Origin: Halorubrum sp. CBA1125
GTDB lineage: Archaea > Halobacteriota > Halobacteria > Halobacteriales > Haloferacaceae
Direction of reading: 5' to 3'
Assembly: GCF_009742825.1 (NCBI RefSeq)
Contig: NZ_WPCE01000004.1
Span: 1 to 47,413, forward strand
Length of the DNA: 47,413 nucleotides
Below are positions 9,372 through 18,246 of this stretch, piece after piece. Below the pieces are notes generated by a model. It had not been told where the DNA came from and made no database searches. It saw nothing but the letters and a program-made list of their open reading frames with translations. The number at the start of each line of letters is the position of its first letter. The stretch's first letter is position 1. The translations under genes and the position numbers were made by a program.

Positions 9372-10124
9372 TCACCCGATGTACCGCAGATCGTCGTCGG
9401 GCACCGCCGGGCCGTCCTGCATCTCCTGGATCTTACCGACGACCTCCTCCATCTCCTCGGCGCGCTCCTCGAGGCTCTCGTAGTCGAGTTCGAACTCGAG
9501 GACGTCGGTCAGCACTTCGAGCACCGCGCGCGCGCTCTTCGGGTCGACGAGGTAGCCGCTCGTCTCGCCCATCAGGCAGGCGGCGTCGAACCCGCGACGG
9601 GCGCCGAGCCCGAGCACGAGCCCGGAGACGCCCACGATCCCGCCGGCCGGCTCGTCCGGGCGGAACTCCACGTCCGCGTCTTCGAGCGCGTCGACGAGGT
9701 CCTCGTCCGAGACCGCGCCGAGGACCGTGTACTCCTCGACGAGCTCGCCCGTGGGCACGCCGCCGAGCGCGAACGCCCGCTCCGCGCCGAACTCCTCGGC
9801 GACGTCGAGGAACGTCGAGGTGAGCCGGTAGTGTCCCGCGTTCGAGCCCGCCTGGTGGTCGCCGGTCAACACCAGCAGGTCGGCGCCGTCCGTCTCGACC
9901 GCGTGGAACGCCGCGTAGGTCAGCTCCGCGACGCCGTCCTCGTCCACGTTCACCTGCGGCGGGAACTCGGTCGCGTACACGCGGCGGACCAGCTCGCCGT
10001 CGAACTCCTCTAACAGGTACTCGGCCGCGAGCTTCCCCACGTGGCCGACGCCGGGCAACCCCTCGATGAGCACCGGGTCGTCCAGCTCCGGCGTCGCCAC
10101 CGCGTCGATCTCGATGTCGTCCAT
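9372..10124 (-). CDS. PAC2 (proteasome assembly chaperone-like) family protein
   Basis: 250-residue protein of the archaeal PAC2 family, distantly related to eukaryotic proteasome assembly chaperone 2. Recognisable segments are LIEGLPGVGHVGKLAAEYL, LLVLTGDHQAGSNAGHYRL, LGGVPTGE, and SGLVLGLGARRGFDAACLMG followed by YLVDPKSARAVL. The C-terminal helix (DYESLEERAEEMEEVVGKI) looks coiled-coil. It lies at the end of the L44e-S27e-aIF2alpha-Nop10 operon, its usual place in archaea. Exact role in haloarchaea not established. Confidence 0.85.
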   Translation of the reverse strand: MDDIEIDAVATPELDDPVLIEGLPGVGHVGKLAAEYLLEEFDGELVRRVYATEFPPQVNVDEDGVAELTYAAFHAVETDGADLLVLTGDHQAGSNAGHYRLTSTFLDVAEEFGAERAFALGGVPTGELVEEYTVLGAVSDEDLVDALEDADVEFRPDEPAGGIVGVSGLVLGLGARRGFDAACLMGETSGYLVDPKSARAVLEVLTDVLEFELDYESLEERAEEMEEVVGKIQEMQDGPAVPDDDLRYIG

Positions 10125-10162
10125 ACTGCGTCCCTGCGGGCGGCGGTCACAAGAGGGTGGCT

Positions 10163-10183
10163 ATTCCGAATTCCGAATTCCGA
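10163..10183. repeat. Three tandem copies of ATTCCGA
   Basis: Three exact 7-bp copies of ATTCCGA, followed by a partial fourth (ATCCGG), in the gap between nop10 and the PAC2 gene. It is AT-richer than its surroundings. No function evident. Confidence 0.8.
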
Positions 10184-10296
10184 ATCCGGGGAGGCGACGG
10201 GGGTCCGTCGAACCCGTCACGCTCGTCGCGTCTGTCACGCCCGTTGAGTCCGTTATCGCTCTGTCGAGTCCGGATCTGCGACTCCGTCACCGGCCC

Positions 10297-10476
10297 TTAC
10301 TGATCCCGACGGCGGGCGCGTCGTCGGTACTCGCCGTACGGGTCCTCGGGACTGAAGGGCGCGGGCGCGCTGTTGTCTGTCGGGCCGTCGCACTCGGGGC
10401 AGCGGTCGCCGAGGGTGTACACCGGCCGGTCGTGGGTCGACTCCCAGTTCGCGCAGACGCGGATGTCGGATTTCAC
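10297..10476 (-). CDS. nop10: H/ACA ribonucleoprotein component Nop10
   Basis: 59-residue Nop10, part of the archaeal H/ACA guide RNP that makes pseudouridine in rRNA with Cbf5, Gar1 and L7Ae. The protein begins (V)KSDIRVCANW from a GTG start at 10474-10476, has a zinc-ribbon-like RCPECG, then the conserved NSAPAPFSPEDPYGEYRR. In other Nop10 proteins the Pro-rich segment followed by the YGxYRR helix contacts Cbf5. The first Cys pair is incomplete (C..W), as in other haloarchaeal members. It lies 37 nt downstream of aIF2alpha, its standard partner. Confidence 0.92.
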   Translation of the reverse strand: MKSDIRVCANWESTHDRPVYTLGDRCPECDGPTDNSAPAPFSPEDPYGEYRRRARRRDQ

Positions 10477-10513
10477 GGGGAACGTAAAGCGTGGTGGCGG
10501 TGACGGTGGCGCG

Positions 10514-11314
10514 TTACTCGTCTGCTTCGCGTCGCTCGCGGTGGAACGCGCCGGTGCCGCCGGCGGCCTCGATGGCCTCGCGGGCGCGGTCGGCCGCGGC
10601 TTCGAGCTGGTCCTCGGCCGTCTTGTAGTCGGGCGCACGGACCTTGATCCGGTACTCGGGCGAGCCGACGTAGCCGACCTCGAGGTCGACGCCGTCCGGG
10701 ACCTCACCGTTACCCTCGGCCGCTTCGAGCGCCGCCCGCACGTCGTCGACGCCGTCGGGGGCCGCGGACGCTAAGTCGACGTAGCCGGTCACGTCGACGT
10801 ACGGGACCGAGACGTTCTCGCGGGCGGTCGAGACGATCGCCTCGGCCGTCTCCGCGTCGACGTCGACGTCTTCGAGCGCCTCGTCGCCGCGTATCGCGGC
10901 CGACTCGAAGGCGTCGTAGAGGGTGTCGTACTCGGCCAGGAGCGCGTTCGCGACCGCGGTGTAGCGGTCGTCGTCGACGTCCTCGCCGAGCGCGATCAGC
11001 ATCCAGTTGTCCGCCTTCTGCGTGTTCTTCCACGTCTGGATCGTCTCCTTGCGCTGGTGCTCGTTGACGTCTTTGATCGAGAGGTCGATCTGGTTCGAGG
11101 ACTCGTCGACCTCGAGCACCTTCGCGACGACCGTCTGTCCCTCGCGGACGTGGTCGCGGACGTTCTTGATCCAGCCGGCGGCGACCTCGCTGACGTGACA
11201 GAGGCCGCGCTTGTCCTCGTACTCCTTGAGGTCGACGAAGACGCCGAAGTCGGCGATCTCGTCGACCTCGCCGACCACCAGCTCGCCGGGTTCGGGCCAG
11301 CCGCTGTACTTCAT
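10514..11314 (-). CDS. Translation initiation factor aIF2 subunit alpha
   Basis: 266-residue alpha subunit of archaeal IF2, which brings initiator tRNA to the small subunit with the beta and gamma subunits. The N-terminal S1/OB domain opens [17 protein letters not shown] and includes [20 protein letters not shown] and [21 protein letters not shown] helical middle domain follows, then the C-terminal alpha-beta domain ([20 protein letters not shown]). Length is normal. It lies between rps27e and nop10 in the conserved archaeal operon. Confidence 0.95.
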   Translation of the reverse strand: MKYSGWPEPGELVVGEVDEIADFGVFVDLKEYEDKRGLCHVSEVAAGWIKNVRDHVREGQTVVAKVLEVDESSNQIDLSIKDVNEHQRKETIQTWKNTQKADNWMLIALGEDVDDDRYTAVANALLAEYDTLYDAFESAAIRGDEALEDVDVDAETAEAIVSTARENVSVPYVDVTGYVDLASAAPDGVDDVRAALEAAEGNGEVPDGVDLEVGYVGSPEYRIKVRAPDYKTAEDQLEAAADRAREAIEAAGGTGAFHRERREADE

Positions 11315-11332
11315 GGCGGGGTGACGAGGCGG

Positions 11333-11506
11333 TTACCGCGCCTCAACGGTTTCGACTATCTCGCCGTGGAGCTCGGCCTCGCCGCCGGTGGGGGTCGCGA
11401 GCGTCGTGCCACAGACCGCACACGACACCCTCGAGGAGGCCTTGCCGAAGACGACCTGTTCGTTCTCGCAGTCGCCGCAGGCGACGCGGTGGAAGCTTCC
11501 CGCCAT
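11333..11506 (-). CDS. rps27e: Small ribosomal subunit protein S27e
   Basis: 57-residue zinc-finger ribosomal protein. It starts MAGSFHRVACGDCENEQVVF and has the C-x2-C...C-x2-C pattern (CGDC and SCAVCGTTLATPTGG) diagnostic of S27e. The ATG at 11504-11506 lies 2 nt after the L44e stop; the TAA at 11333-11335 is followed by aIF2alpha. Confidence 0.93.
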   Translation of the reverse strand: MAGSFHRVACGDCENEQVVFGKASSRVSCAVCGTTLATPTGGEAELHGEIVETVEAR

Positions 11507-11508
11507 GC

Positions 11509-11790
11509 TCACTCCTGGAACGTGAGCCGGCCGGCGCGCCAGCCCTCGCGCATGTGGGCCTTGCCGCAGTCGCCACAGCGGTACTTCAGGTGGGTCTTCT
11601 TCGTCGGCTTGTCACCGCCGGGCACCTTCGAGTACCCGCCGGCGTTGCCGATGACAGACGTCGCGCGGCGCTGCTGGCGCGCGTCGCGTTTCATCCCCGT
11701 GGCTCGGCCCGTCCGGACCTTCTCCACCTCGTGTTCCTGGTGAGAGTCGCAGTGGGGACAGTACGTGTTGAAACGGCGTGGCATTTCCAT
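11509..11790 (-). CDS. rpl44e: Large ribosomal subunit protein L44e
   Basis: 93-residue basic zinc-binding ribosomal protein near the E site of the large subunit. It has [12 protein letters not shown] at the start, a central basic region ([17 protein letters not shown]) and a second zinc pair in [19 protein letters not shown]. First gene of the operon L44e-S27e-aIF2alpha-Nop10-PAC2. Met1 and Met3 are both possible starts. Confidence 0.94.
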   Translation of the reverse strand: MEMPRRFNTYCPHCDSHQEHEVEKVRTGRATGMKRDARQQRRATSVIGNAGGYSKVPGGDKPTKKTHLKYRCGDCGKAHMREGWRAGRLTFQE

Positions 11791-11825
11791 GGATATCGAC
11801 CTTGGTGCGCGGTTCGTCGCCGACG

Positions 11826-11833
11826 CTTAAAAC
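11826..11833 (-). promoter_or_regulatory. TATA-like box of the L44e operon
   Basis: GTTTTAAG on the minus strand lies about 39 nt before the L44e ATG in the 112-bp gap to the next gene. It is the only AT-rich box there and probably drives the five-gene operon. Confidence 0.45.
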
Positions 11834-11902
11834 GGGTTTGGTCTGACTCGCGGCCGGCGTCGCCGGGCGACGCGACCGACGACGACCGGACCGACCCGCC
11901 GC

Positions 11903-12622
11903 TCATCCCTCCCATTCGGCGACCGCCCGGACCGGCGATCCGTCGCCGCCGCGCAGCCGAAGCGGGAAGGCGTACAGCCGGAACCGCGACGGGAGCCCGT
12001 CGAGTCCCCGGAGGTTCTCGACGATCGGGAGCCCCGCCGCGAGCAGCGCGTCGTGAGCGGGCGTGCCCGTCGGTTCGTCGTCGGCCGCGGACGGTGCGTT
12101 CGGCGCGGAGGGGGCGTCCGACGTGAAGTCCGTCGAAGGGGGCGTCGGCTCCGACGGGGAGGGCGTCGGGTCCGGCCCGAAGGTATCGAGCCCGACTCCG
12201 ACGCCGGCCGCGCGGCAGCGTTCGGACGCTTCCTCGGTCAGGTACGGGTGGTCGCGGTACCGGTCGGTCCCCCAGTGAGCCTCCCACCCAGTGCGGACGA
12301 CGAGGAGGTCGAGGGCGTCGTCGATCCCGTCCGGGGCCGGCAGGTTCGACGCCGCGATCGGCTCTCGCGGCGCCAGCGGTCGCAGGTCGACCAGCCGCGC
12401 GTCGAACGCGAACGACCCGACCGGGCGGTCGTCGATCGTGTCCCCGTCCGGGAGGGTGTGTCTGGGCGCGTCGACGTGCGTTCCCGCGTGGGTACCGAGC
12501 CGGAGCTCGCTCGTCGCGTACCCGTCCGCCTCGTGGGTCGCGTCGGGAGTCAGCGTCGCCTCCGGGTCGCCGGGATAGGTGGGCATGCCCGTCTCGATCG
12601 GGTGCGAGAGGTCGCGGAACAC
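11903..12622 (-). CDS. Cyclase-family (kynurenine formamidase-like) metal-dependent hydrolase
   Basis: 239 residues from a GTG at 12620-12622 (VFRDLSHPIETGMPTYPGDP). The family signature H-x-G-T-H-x-D appears as GTHAGTHVDAPRH, which binds the metal; DLSHPI and LLVVRTGWE are also typical. A Pro/Ser/Asp-rich loop of about 35 residues (PTPSPSEPTPPSTD onward) interrupts the fold before the last conserved part. Members hydrolyse N-formylkynurenine, isatin or other cyclic amides; the substrate here is unknown. It lies 5 nt downstream of the methylmalonyl-CoA epimerase, probably cotranscribed. Confidence 0.8.
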   Translation of the reverse strand: MFRDLSHPIETGMPTYPGDPEATLTPDATHEADGYATSELRLGTHAGTHVDAPRHTLPDGDTIDDRPVGSFAFDARLVDLRPLAPREPIAASNLPAPDGIDDALDLLVVRTGWEAHWGTDRYRDHPYLTEEASERCRAAGVGVGLDTFGPDPTPSPSEPTPPSTDFTSDAPSAPNAPSAADDEPTGTPAHDALLAAGLPIVENLRGLDGLPSRFRLYAFPLRLRGGDGSPVRAVAEWEG

Positions 12623-12627
12623 GGCTC

Positions 12628-13014
12628 TCAGTGCTCGACGAACTCCACGAGCACGCCGCCGGTCGAGCGGGGGTGGAGGAACGCGACGTCGTGCCCCCAC
12701 GCGCCGGGACGCGGCTCCTCGTCGACGAGGTCGACGTCGCGGTCGCGGGCGCGGTCGAGCGCGGCGGGAAGGTCGTCGGTCGCGAGCGCGACGTGGTGGA
12801 TCCCGGCCCCCTCGCGGTCGAGGTAGTCGGCGATGGTCCCACCGGCGACCGGTTCGAGCAGCTCGAAGTACCTTCCTTCGTCGAGTTCGAGGAAGACGAT
12901 CCGCATCCCGTCGAACGTCTCCTCGTGAGGGATCGTCGCGCCCAGCAGGCCGCAGAACCGGTCCGCGAGGTCCGCGGCGTCGCGCGTGGCGACGCCGACG
13001 TGGTCGAAGCGCAT
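12628..13014 (-). CDS. mce: Methylmalonyl-CoA epimerase
   Basis: 128-residue glyoxalase-fold epimerase that interconverts (S)- and (R)-methylmalonyl-CoA in the propionyl-CoA to succinyl-CoA route. Two beta-alpha-beta modules are visible: MRFDHVGVATRDAADLADRF and GIHHVALATDDLPAALDRA. Metal ligands are expected at the His of FDHVG, the His of GIHHVA and the Glu of VLVEFVEH at the C-terminus. The methylmalonyl-CoA mutase lies 1.8 kb away, supporting the call. Confidence 0.92.
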   Translation of the reverse strand: MRFDHVGVATRDAADLADRFCGLLGATIPHEETFDGMRIVFLELDEGRYFELLEPVAGGTIADYLDREGAGIHHVALATDDLPAALDRARDRDVDLVDEEPRPGAWGHDVAFLHPRSTGGVLVEFVEH

Positions 13015-13036
13015 GCGCGGGTCACTCTCCGCGGAG

Positions 13037-13045
13037 TACTTAAAA
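13037..13045 (-). promoter_or_regulatory. TATA-like box of mce
   Basis: TTTTAAGTA on the minus strand is centred 27 nt before the mce ATG, the classic spacing for a leaderless haloarchaeal gene. Confidence 0.55.
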
Positions 13046-13140
13046 GACGCTCCACGGCGCGTTGAAAAGACGCCGCGGCTGGTCGTCGCGACCCAAAGGT
13101 TTGGGTGCCGGCCGCCGCACGGTTCGGTCGGAGACGACCC

Positions 13141-13944
13141 GTGACCGACAGACTAAGCGGCTCGGCTACGGAACAGACGTCCTCACAGACGATCCTCGAG
13201 TCGATACTCGACAGCGCGCTCCACGAGATGAACCGCGAGCGGTCCGGGCTGCTGCTCTCGGGGCTGTCGGCGGGGCTCGACATCGGATTCGGCCCGTTGA
13301 TGATGGGCGTGGTGTTGACGCTCTCGCCTCAAGGATTCGGCGACCTCACGACGGAGCTGTTGCTCGCGAGCGTCTACTCGATCGGGTTCATGTTCGTGAT
13401 CCTCGGCCGCTCGGAGCTGTTCACCGAACACACCACGCTGGCCGTGATCCCGGTCCTCGACGGACAGGCGTCGCTCGGGCAGCTCGGTCGGCTCTGGGGG
13501 CTGGTGTACGTCGGGAACCTCGTCGGCGGACTCGTGTTCACCCTGCTCACGATCCTGTTGATGCCCGAGCTCGGGGTCATCTCGCCGACGGCGTTCGAGA
13601 CGATCGCGATGAAACTCGTCTCACACGACCTGCCGTGGCTGTTCGTCGGCGGCCTCTTCGCCGGCTGGCTGATGGGGCTTTTGGCGTGGCTGATCACGGC
13701 GGCGCAGGAGACGACGAGCCGGCTGATCCTCGTGTGGGTCGTCACCGGGACTATCGGGCTCCTCCACCTCCCGCACTCCATCGCCGGCAACGTCGAGGTG
13801 CTCTTCGGGCTGTTCGTGTCGCCGGCGATCTCGCTCGCCGACTACGTCGGCTTCCTCGCGCTGGCGACCGTCGGCAACGCGTTCGGCGGCGCGATATTCG
13901 TCGCGCTGCTGAAGTACGGCCACGTCGTGCGCGGCGCGAACTGA
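13141..13944 (+). CDS. Formate/nitrite transporter (FNT) family membrane channel
   Basis: 267 residues from the GTG at 13141 (VTDRLSGSATEQ); an in-frame GTG at 13105 would add 12 residues of unlikely composition. The protein has about six membrane segments: LLLSGLSAGLDIGFGPLMM, LLASVYSIGFMFVILG, LVYVGNLVGGLVFTLLTIL, LFVGGLFAGWLMGLLAWL, LILVWVVTGTIGLLHL and VGFLALATVGNAFGGAIFV. FNT proteins are pentameric channels for formate, nitrite or similar anions. The GNLVGG and GNAFGG elements fit the family, whose usual pore-lining segments contain comparable G-N motifs. Specificity unknown. Confidence 0.85.
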   Translation: MTDRLSGSATEQTSSQTILESILDSALHEMNRERSGLLLSGLSAGLDIGFGPLMMGVVLTLSPQGFGDLTTELLLASVYSIGFMFVILGRSELFTEHTTLAVIPVLDGQASLGQLGRLWGLVYVGNLVGGLVFTLLTILLMPELGVISPTAFETIAMKLVSHDLPWLFVGGLFAGWLMGLLAWLITAAQETTSRLILVWVVTGTIGLLHLPHSIAGNVEVLFGLFVSPAISLADYVGFLALATVGNAFGGAIFVALLKYGHVVRGAN

Positions 13945-13970
13945 GACGTCACCCGCGATCGCTGTTCACG

Positions 13971-14022
13971 GCGGCTGCGACCGGCTCGTGATTCGCGGCG
14001 GCCGCGACCGGCTCGTGATCGA
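13971..14022. repeat. Two-copy 27-bp tandem repeat
   Basis: GCGGCTGCGACCGGCTCGTG at 13971 recurs as GCGGCCGCGACCGGCTCGTG at 13998, a period of 27 bp with one mismatch in the first 20. It lies between the FNT gene and the YbjQ-like gene. Probably a local duplication. Confidence 0.8.
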
Positions 14023-14033
14023 CTGCCACGCCA

Positions 14034-14041
14034 AGTTAAGT
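14034..14041 (+). promoter_or_regulatory. TATA-like box of the YbjQ-family gene
   Basis: AGTTAAGT is centred about 27 nt before the ATG at 14065, as expected for a leaderless transcript. Confidence 0.5.
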
Positions 14042-14064
14042 CTCCGGCCGACGAACGGCGGGTT

Positions 14065-14379
14065 ATGGAGCTCTCCAACACGGAGTCGGTGGCCGGCAGA
14101 GAGGTGACCGAGACGCTCGGTGTCGTCCGCGGCAACACGGTCCGCGCGCGCAACGTCGGCCGGGACATCACCCAGGGGATCCGCAACCTCGCCGGCGGCG
14201 AGTTGAAGGGGTACACGGAACTGATGACCGACGCACGCAACGAGGCGCAAGACCGGATGGTGGCCGAAGCCGAGGAACTGAACGCCGACGCCGTGGTCAA
14301 CGTCCGGTTCACGACCTCTTCCATCGCCGACAGCGGTGCCGAGATCCTCGCGTACGGAACCGCGGTGCGGCTGCGCTGA
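14065..14379 (+). CDS. YbjQ/UPF0145 (heavy-metal-binding-like) family protein
   Basis: 104-residue single-domain protein of the YbjQ family (DUF74). Typical features are VTETLGVVRGNTVRARNVGRD at the start, LAGGELKGYTELMTDAR in the middle, and the helix DRMVAEAEELNADAVVNVRF. The family forms pentamers and is often annotated as heavy-metal binding, but no biochemical role is firmly established. No cysteines are visible, so metal binding is not supported here. Length is normal. Confidence 0.88.
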   Translation: MELSNTESVAGREVTETLGVVRGNTVRARNVGRDITQGIRNLAGGELKGYTELMTDARNEAQDRMVAEAEELNADAVVNVRFTTSSIADSGAEILAYGTAVRLR

Positions 14380-14435
14380 CCTGTCGCGTCACCGACTCGC
14401 TCTTCGACCCGGAGACGACCGTCCGGGTCGTCGCC

Positions 14436-14507
14436 ATGCAACACGTCGTCCCGGTGATCGCGACGGTGGGTTCGTACGCGGCGTTCCGGCTGTTGCTGTT
14501 CGGGTGA
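14436..14507 (+). CDS. Possible 23-residue hydrophobic membrane peptide
   Basis: A small frame reads MQHVVPVIATVGSYAAF and ends in RLLLFG, a single hydrophobic segment with one Arg near the C-terminus. It starts 57 nt after the YbjQ-family gene on the same strand. Composition looks like a genuine single-pass peptide, but the frame is short and I know no family for it. Confidence 0.3.
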   Translation: MQHVVPVIATVGSYAAFRLLLFG

Positions 14508-14631
14508 GCCGCGCTCTCGCGGTCGTAGCCGTCGGGCGAGCACGGTCGGTCGAGACGGTGTCGCAGAACGACTCATACGGTGCCGAGTCGAGCGATGTCG
14601 ACATACTGTAGGGGCCCGCCGAGATCACACG

Positions 14632-14754
14632 TCACTCGATGACCACCGTCTCGCCACACGCGGGACAGGCGGCCCCGTCGTCTGCGCGTTCGAGGTCGGA
14701 CTGTGCTCCCGTCCATCCGCACACGGGACACTGGATTGGAGTGGATTCAGACAC
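14632..14754 (-). CDS. CPxCG-type small zinc-ribbon protein
   Basis: 40-residue protein from a GTG at 14752-14754. Two zinc half-sites are visible: QCPVCGWTG and ACPACGETV, separated by an acidic linker. Haloarchaea encode many such CPxCG microproteins; some are known to affect motility, biofilm or stress responses, but this one cannot be assigned. A TATA-like CTTTTTGG (14783-14790) lies about 30 nt upstream. It lies just downstream of the mutase gene on the same strand, 97 nt away. Confidence 0.75.
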   Translation of the reverse strand: MSESTPIQCPVCGWTGAQSDLERADDGAACPACGETVVIE

Positions 14755-14851
14755 AGGACGACGACACTGCTCGTCGCCGAGCCAAAAAGCGTGGCGGCTA
14801 TCCCTCGACTCGTGGGGTCCCGTTCACCTGCATGGTCCGAGGGGGAGGACG

Positions 14852-16522
14852 TCACGGACTGTACTCACCGAACTCCTCGCGGAACACGTCCGAGATCTCC
14901 TGGACGGTCGCGTACGCCTTCACCGCGTCGACGATGTGGGGCATCACGTTCTCGTCGCCGCGAGCGGCCTCGCGCAAGGACGCGAGCGCGGCCGCGACGG
15001 CCTCGTCGTCGCGGTCGGCCTTCACCTCTTGGAGACGCTCGCGCTGATTCTGCTCCTGTTCGGGATCGACCTCCTCTAAGTCCATCTCGGGCTCCTCGTC
15101 GACCTCGTACTCATTGACGCCGACGATGATCCGCTCGCCCGCCTCGATCTCGCGCTGGCGCTCGAAGGCGACGTCCTGGATCTGCCGTTGGACCCACTGG
15201 CTCTCGACGGCCTCACGCATCCCGCCGCGGCGGTCGACCTCGTCTAGTATCTCGAACGCCTCCTCCTCGATCCCGTCGGTGAGGCTCTCGACGTAGTAGC
15301 TCCCGGCGAGCGGGTCGATCGTGTCTGCGGCGCCCGACTCGTGGGCGAGGATCTGCTGGGTCCGGAGCGCGGTCCGGACGGACTTCTCGGTGGGGAGCGC
15401 CAGCGCCTCGTCCTTTCCGTTCGTGTGGAGGCTCTGGGTGCCGCCGAGGACCGCCGCCAGCGCCTGGTAGGCGACGCGGACGACGTTGTTCTCGATCTGC
15501 TGGGCCGTCAGGGTGGAGCCGCCCGTCTGGGTGTGGAACTTGAGCTGCTTCGCGTTCGGATTCTCGGCGCCGAACCGCTCGTCCATGATCTGCGCCCACA
15601 TCCGGCGGGCGGCGCGGAACTTCGCGGCCTCCTCGAAGACGTTGTTGTGCGCGTTGAAGAAGAAGGAGAGCTGCGGCGCGAACTCGTCGACGTCGAGGCC
15701 GGCGTCGAGCGCGGCCTCCACGTACTCGATCCCGTTGCCGAGCGTGAACGCGACCTCCTGGGCGGCCGTCGACCCCGCCTCGCGGATGTGGTACCCCGAG
15801 ATGGAGATGGTGTTGAAGTTCGGCGTCTCCGCGGCGCAGAACGCGAAGATATCGGTGATGAGCCGCATCGACGGCTCCGGCGGGTAGATGTAGAGGTTCC
15901 GCGCGACGTACTCTTTCATGATGTCGTTCTGGATCGTCCCGCGGAGCTGCTCGCGCGGGACGCCCTGCTCGTCGCCCACCGCGACGTACATCGCGAGCAG
16001 GACGGCGGCGGGGGCGTTGATCGTCATCGAGGTGGAGACCTCGTCGAGCGGGATCCCGTCGAAGACCGTCTCGAAGTCGTCGAGCGTGTCGATGGCGACG
16101 CCGGACCGCCCCACTTCCCCCTCGGCCATCGCCGCGTCGGAGTCGTACCCCATCTGCGTCGGGAGGTCGAACGCCATCGAGAGCCCGGAGGAGCCCTCGT
16201 CGATGAGGTACCGGAAGCGATCGTTGGTCTCGGCGGCCGTCCCCATCCCGGCGTACTGGCGCATCGTCCAGAGCCGCCCGCGGTGCATCGTGGAGTAGAC
16301 GCCGCGGGTGTACGGCTCCTCGCCCGGGAACCCCGCGTCCTCGCGGTAGTCGTGGTCGGCGACGTCGGCGGGCGTGTACAGCGGGTCGACCTCCTGCCCA
16401 TCCGTGTCGGTGGTGAACGTCTCCTTGCGCTCGCCGAACCGCTCGACCGTCTCGCCGTAGGTCTCCTCCTCCCACGCCTCCTTGGCCTCCCGGATCGCCG
16501 CCAGTTCCGCGGGATCGTACAT
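14852..16522 (-). CDS. Methylmalonyl-CoA mutase, large (catalytic) subunit
   Basis: 556 residues. Rearranges methylmalonyl-CoA to succinyl-CoA with adenosylcobalamin. The protein covers the TIM-barrel catalytic part ([101 protein letters not shown]) and lacks the B12-binding domain. That domain is a separate small subunit in archaea and is not in this window. Length matches archaeal large subunits. The ATG at 16520-16522 is followed by acidic [20 protein letters not shown] palindromic ACTTAAGT box lies about 28 nt upstream and seems shared with the divergent methyltransferase gene. Confidence 0.94.
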   Translation of the reverse strand: MYDPAELAAIREAKEAWEEETYGETVERFGERKETFTTDTDGQEVDPLYTPADVADHDYREDAGFPGEEPYTRGVYSTMHRGRLWTMRQYAGMGTAAETNDRFRYLIDEGSSGLSMAFDLPTQMGYDSDAAMAEGEVGRSGVAIDTLDDFETVFDGIPLDEVSTSMTINAPAAVLLAMYVAVGDEQGVPREQLRGTIQNDIMKEYVARNLYIYPPEPSMRLITDIFAFCAAETPNFNTISISGYHIREAGSTAAQEVAFTLGNGIEYVEAALDAGLDVDEFAPQLSFFFNAHNNVFEEAAKFRAARRMWAQIMDERFGAENPNAKQLKFHTQTGGSTLTAQQIENNVVRVAYQALAAVLGGTQSLHTNGKDEALALPTEKSVRTALRTQQILAHESGAADTIDPLAGSYYVESLTDGIEEEAFEILDEVDRRGGMREAVESQWVQRQIQDVAFERQREIEAGERIIVGVNEYEVDEEPEMDLEEVDPEQEQNQRERLQEVKADRDDEAVAAALASLREAARGDENVMPHIVDAVKAYATVQEISDVFREEFGEYSP

Positions 16523-16546
16523 TACCAACCCGATGGCCCGAGCGCA

Positions 16547-16554
16547 ACTTAAGT
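16547..16554. promoter_or_regulatory. Palindromic TATA-like box shared by two divergent genes
   Basis: ACTTAAGT is self-complementary and sits almost exactly midway between the mutase ATG (16522, minus) and the methyltransferase ATG (16577, plus), about 28 and 26 nt from its centre. It is the only AT-rich box in the 54-bp gap, so one element probably directs both leaderless transcripts. Confidence 0.55.
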
Positions 16555-16576
16555 GCCACGCGGTCCACGACGGGAT

Positions 16577-17241
16577 ATGGACGTGCTCCCCGAACACACG
16601 CGTCGGTTCCTCGCCGCGACGGCACCCGAACACACCGCGGTACAGGCCGAGATGGCCGACCTCGCCGCCGAGTGGGGCTTCCCCACGATCGGTCCCGAGG
16701 CCGGCGCGGTGTTGCGCCTGCTCGCGCGGCTGACCGACGCCGAGCGCGTCTTCGAGTTCGGATCCGGGTTCGGCTACTCCGCGACGTGGTTCCTCCGCGG
16801 CGGCGCGGACGGGGTGGTGTGCACCGAGTTCGACGCGGAGGAAGCCGAGCGGGGCCGGGAGTTCGCCGCCGAACACGGATACGCGGACGCCGTCTCGTTC
16901 GAGGTCGGCGACGCGATGGAGACGATCGACCGGTACGACGGCCCGTTCGACGTCGTCCTGATCGACCACCAGAAGTCGCGGTACGCCGACGCCTACCGCG
17001 CCGTTCTCCCGAAGGTGCGCCCCGGCGGCGCGATCGTCGCCGACAACGTGACGGGCGGCCCGATATCGTTCGCCGACCTCCTCGCGCACGTCGCCGACGG
17101 GGAGCCGCTGCCGGCCGCCGACGCCGACCCCCAGCGCGCGGCATCGGCGAGTACCTCGGCGCGATCCGCGCGGACGACGCCGTGGAGACCGCGGTGCTCC
17201 CCGTCGGCGAGGGGATCGCGGTGTCGACCAAGGTCGAGTGA
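16577..17241 (+). CDS. O-methyltransferase family (SAM-dependent) protein, one-base frameshift
   Basis: Class I SAM-dependent methyltransferase resembling the catechol/caffeoyl-CoA O-methyltransferase group. The SAM-binding motif is [18 protein letters not shown]; the post-motif region has [15 protein letters not shown] and [10 protein letters not shown]. After residue 185 the frame changes near 17132, where one base is missing. The downstream frame gives the expected ending [20 protein letters not shown] to the stop at 17239-17241. The 665-nt span is one base short; corrected length is 221 residues. Substrate unknown. Divergent from the mutase gene across a 54-bp gap. Confidence 0.82.
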
Positions 17242-17293
17242 GACGAAGCACGGGACGAAAGGAACGCCACGGCGGTGCCGCGAGCGACGCCGT

Positions 17294-18237
17294 TCAGTAC
17301 TCGATCGCCTCGGAGTAGCGGTCCAAGACGATCACCAGCGCCGCGCCCACGACCGCGGCGATCGCGAACCGCGGGGCGGCAGCCCCCCACGATTCACCCC
17401 GCTCGGCCAGCCGGATCGAGGTCTCGACGAGCGGGGCGCGGAGCGCGCCGACGACGAGGCTGACGAGGAACGCGAGCGTCGCCGCTCGCGCGCGAGAGAG
17501 CGCGTACCGCACCGCGTGGGCGATCGTGAACAGCCCGACGACGCCGCCGCAAAGGAACGTCACCACGGGCGGTGCGGACGCCACGAGCGCGTCCGTTCCC
17601 TCGCCGGTGGCCGCGGCGGCGAGTCCGTCGACGGCCCGGCCCACCGCCGATGCCATGTACCCGTACTGCCCGAGGACGATCAGCAGCAGCGATCCGGATA
17701 TCCCGGGGAGGATCATCGCGCTCACCGCCACCGCGCCCGCGAGGAACACGACGGGTAGCGGGCTCCCGAGCCCGGTCGCCGGCGCGCCAGACGCGAGGAA
17801 CGCGATCCCGAACCCGAACACTGCGGCCGCCTTCCGCCGAACGGTCGAGAGGTCGACCGCGCCGAGAAGCACCGCGGCCGACGCCGCGATCAGCCCGAAG
17901 AAGAACCCGAACGTGCCCACTGGGCGCGTCGCGAGCAGGAACTCCACCGCGCGCAACACCGCGATGACCGCGGTGCCGATTCCGGCGCCGAGCACGCAGA
18001 GGAACGCGCCGTCGATCTCTCGAAACGCGGCGCGTGCGTCGGCCCGTCGGCCGGGGCGAACGCCCGCGAGCACGCGCCGGACGCGGGCCGCTCGACCGCG
18101 GTGACCGCCGCGATCAGCCGCTCGTAGATGCCGACGATGAGTGCGATCGTGCCGCCGGAAACGCCGGGGACCGCGTCGGCACACCCCATCGCGACGCCCT
18201 TGCCGTACAGCGCCACCCAGTCCCTGAGATCGGTCAT
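17294..18237 (-). CDS. DUF368 family membrane protein, one-base frameshift
   Basis: Polytopic membrane protein of the DUF368 family. The N-terminal family signature GVAMGCADAVPGVSGGTIAL and GIYERLIAAVTAV are in one frame from the ATG at 18237. From about 18088 the frame changes (one G missing in a GGGCCC context) and continues through ILPGISGSLLLIVLGQYGYM to the stop. The two PG(V/I)SG repeats are typical of the family, some members of which have been linked to polyprenyl-phosphate flipping in bacteria and archaea. That makes the position beside aglB suggestive, though unproven. The 944-nt span is one base short; corrected length 314 residues, with about eight membrane segments. Confidence 0.82.
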
Positions 18238-18246
18238 GTCGGCGGG

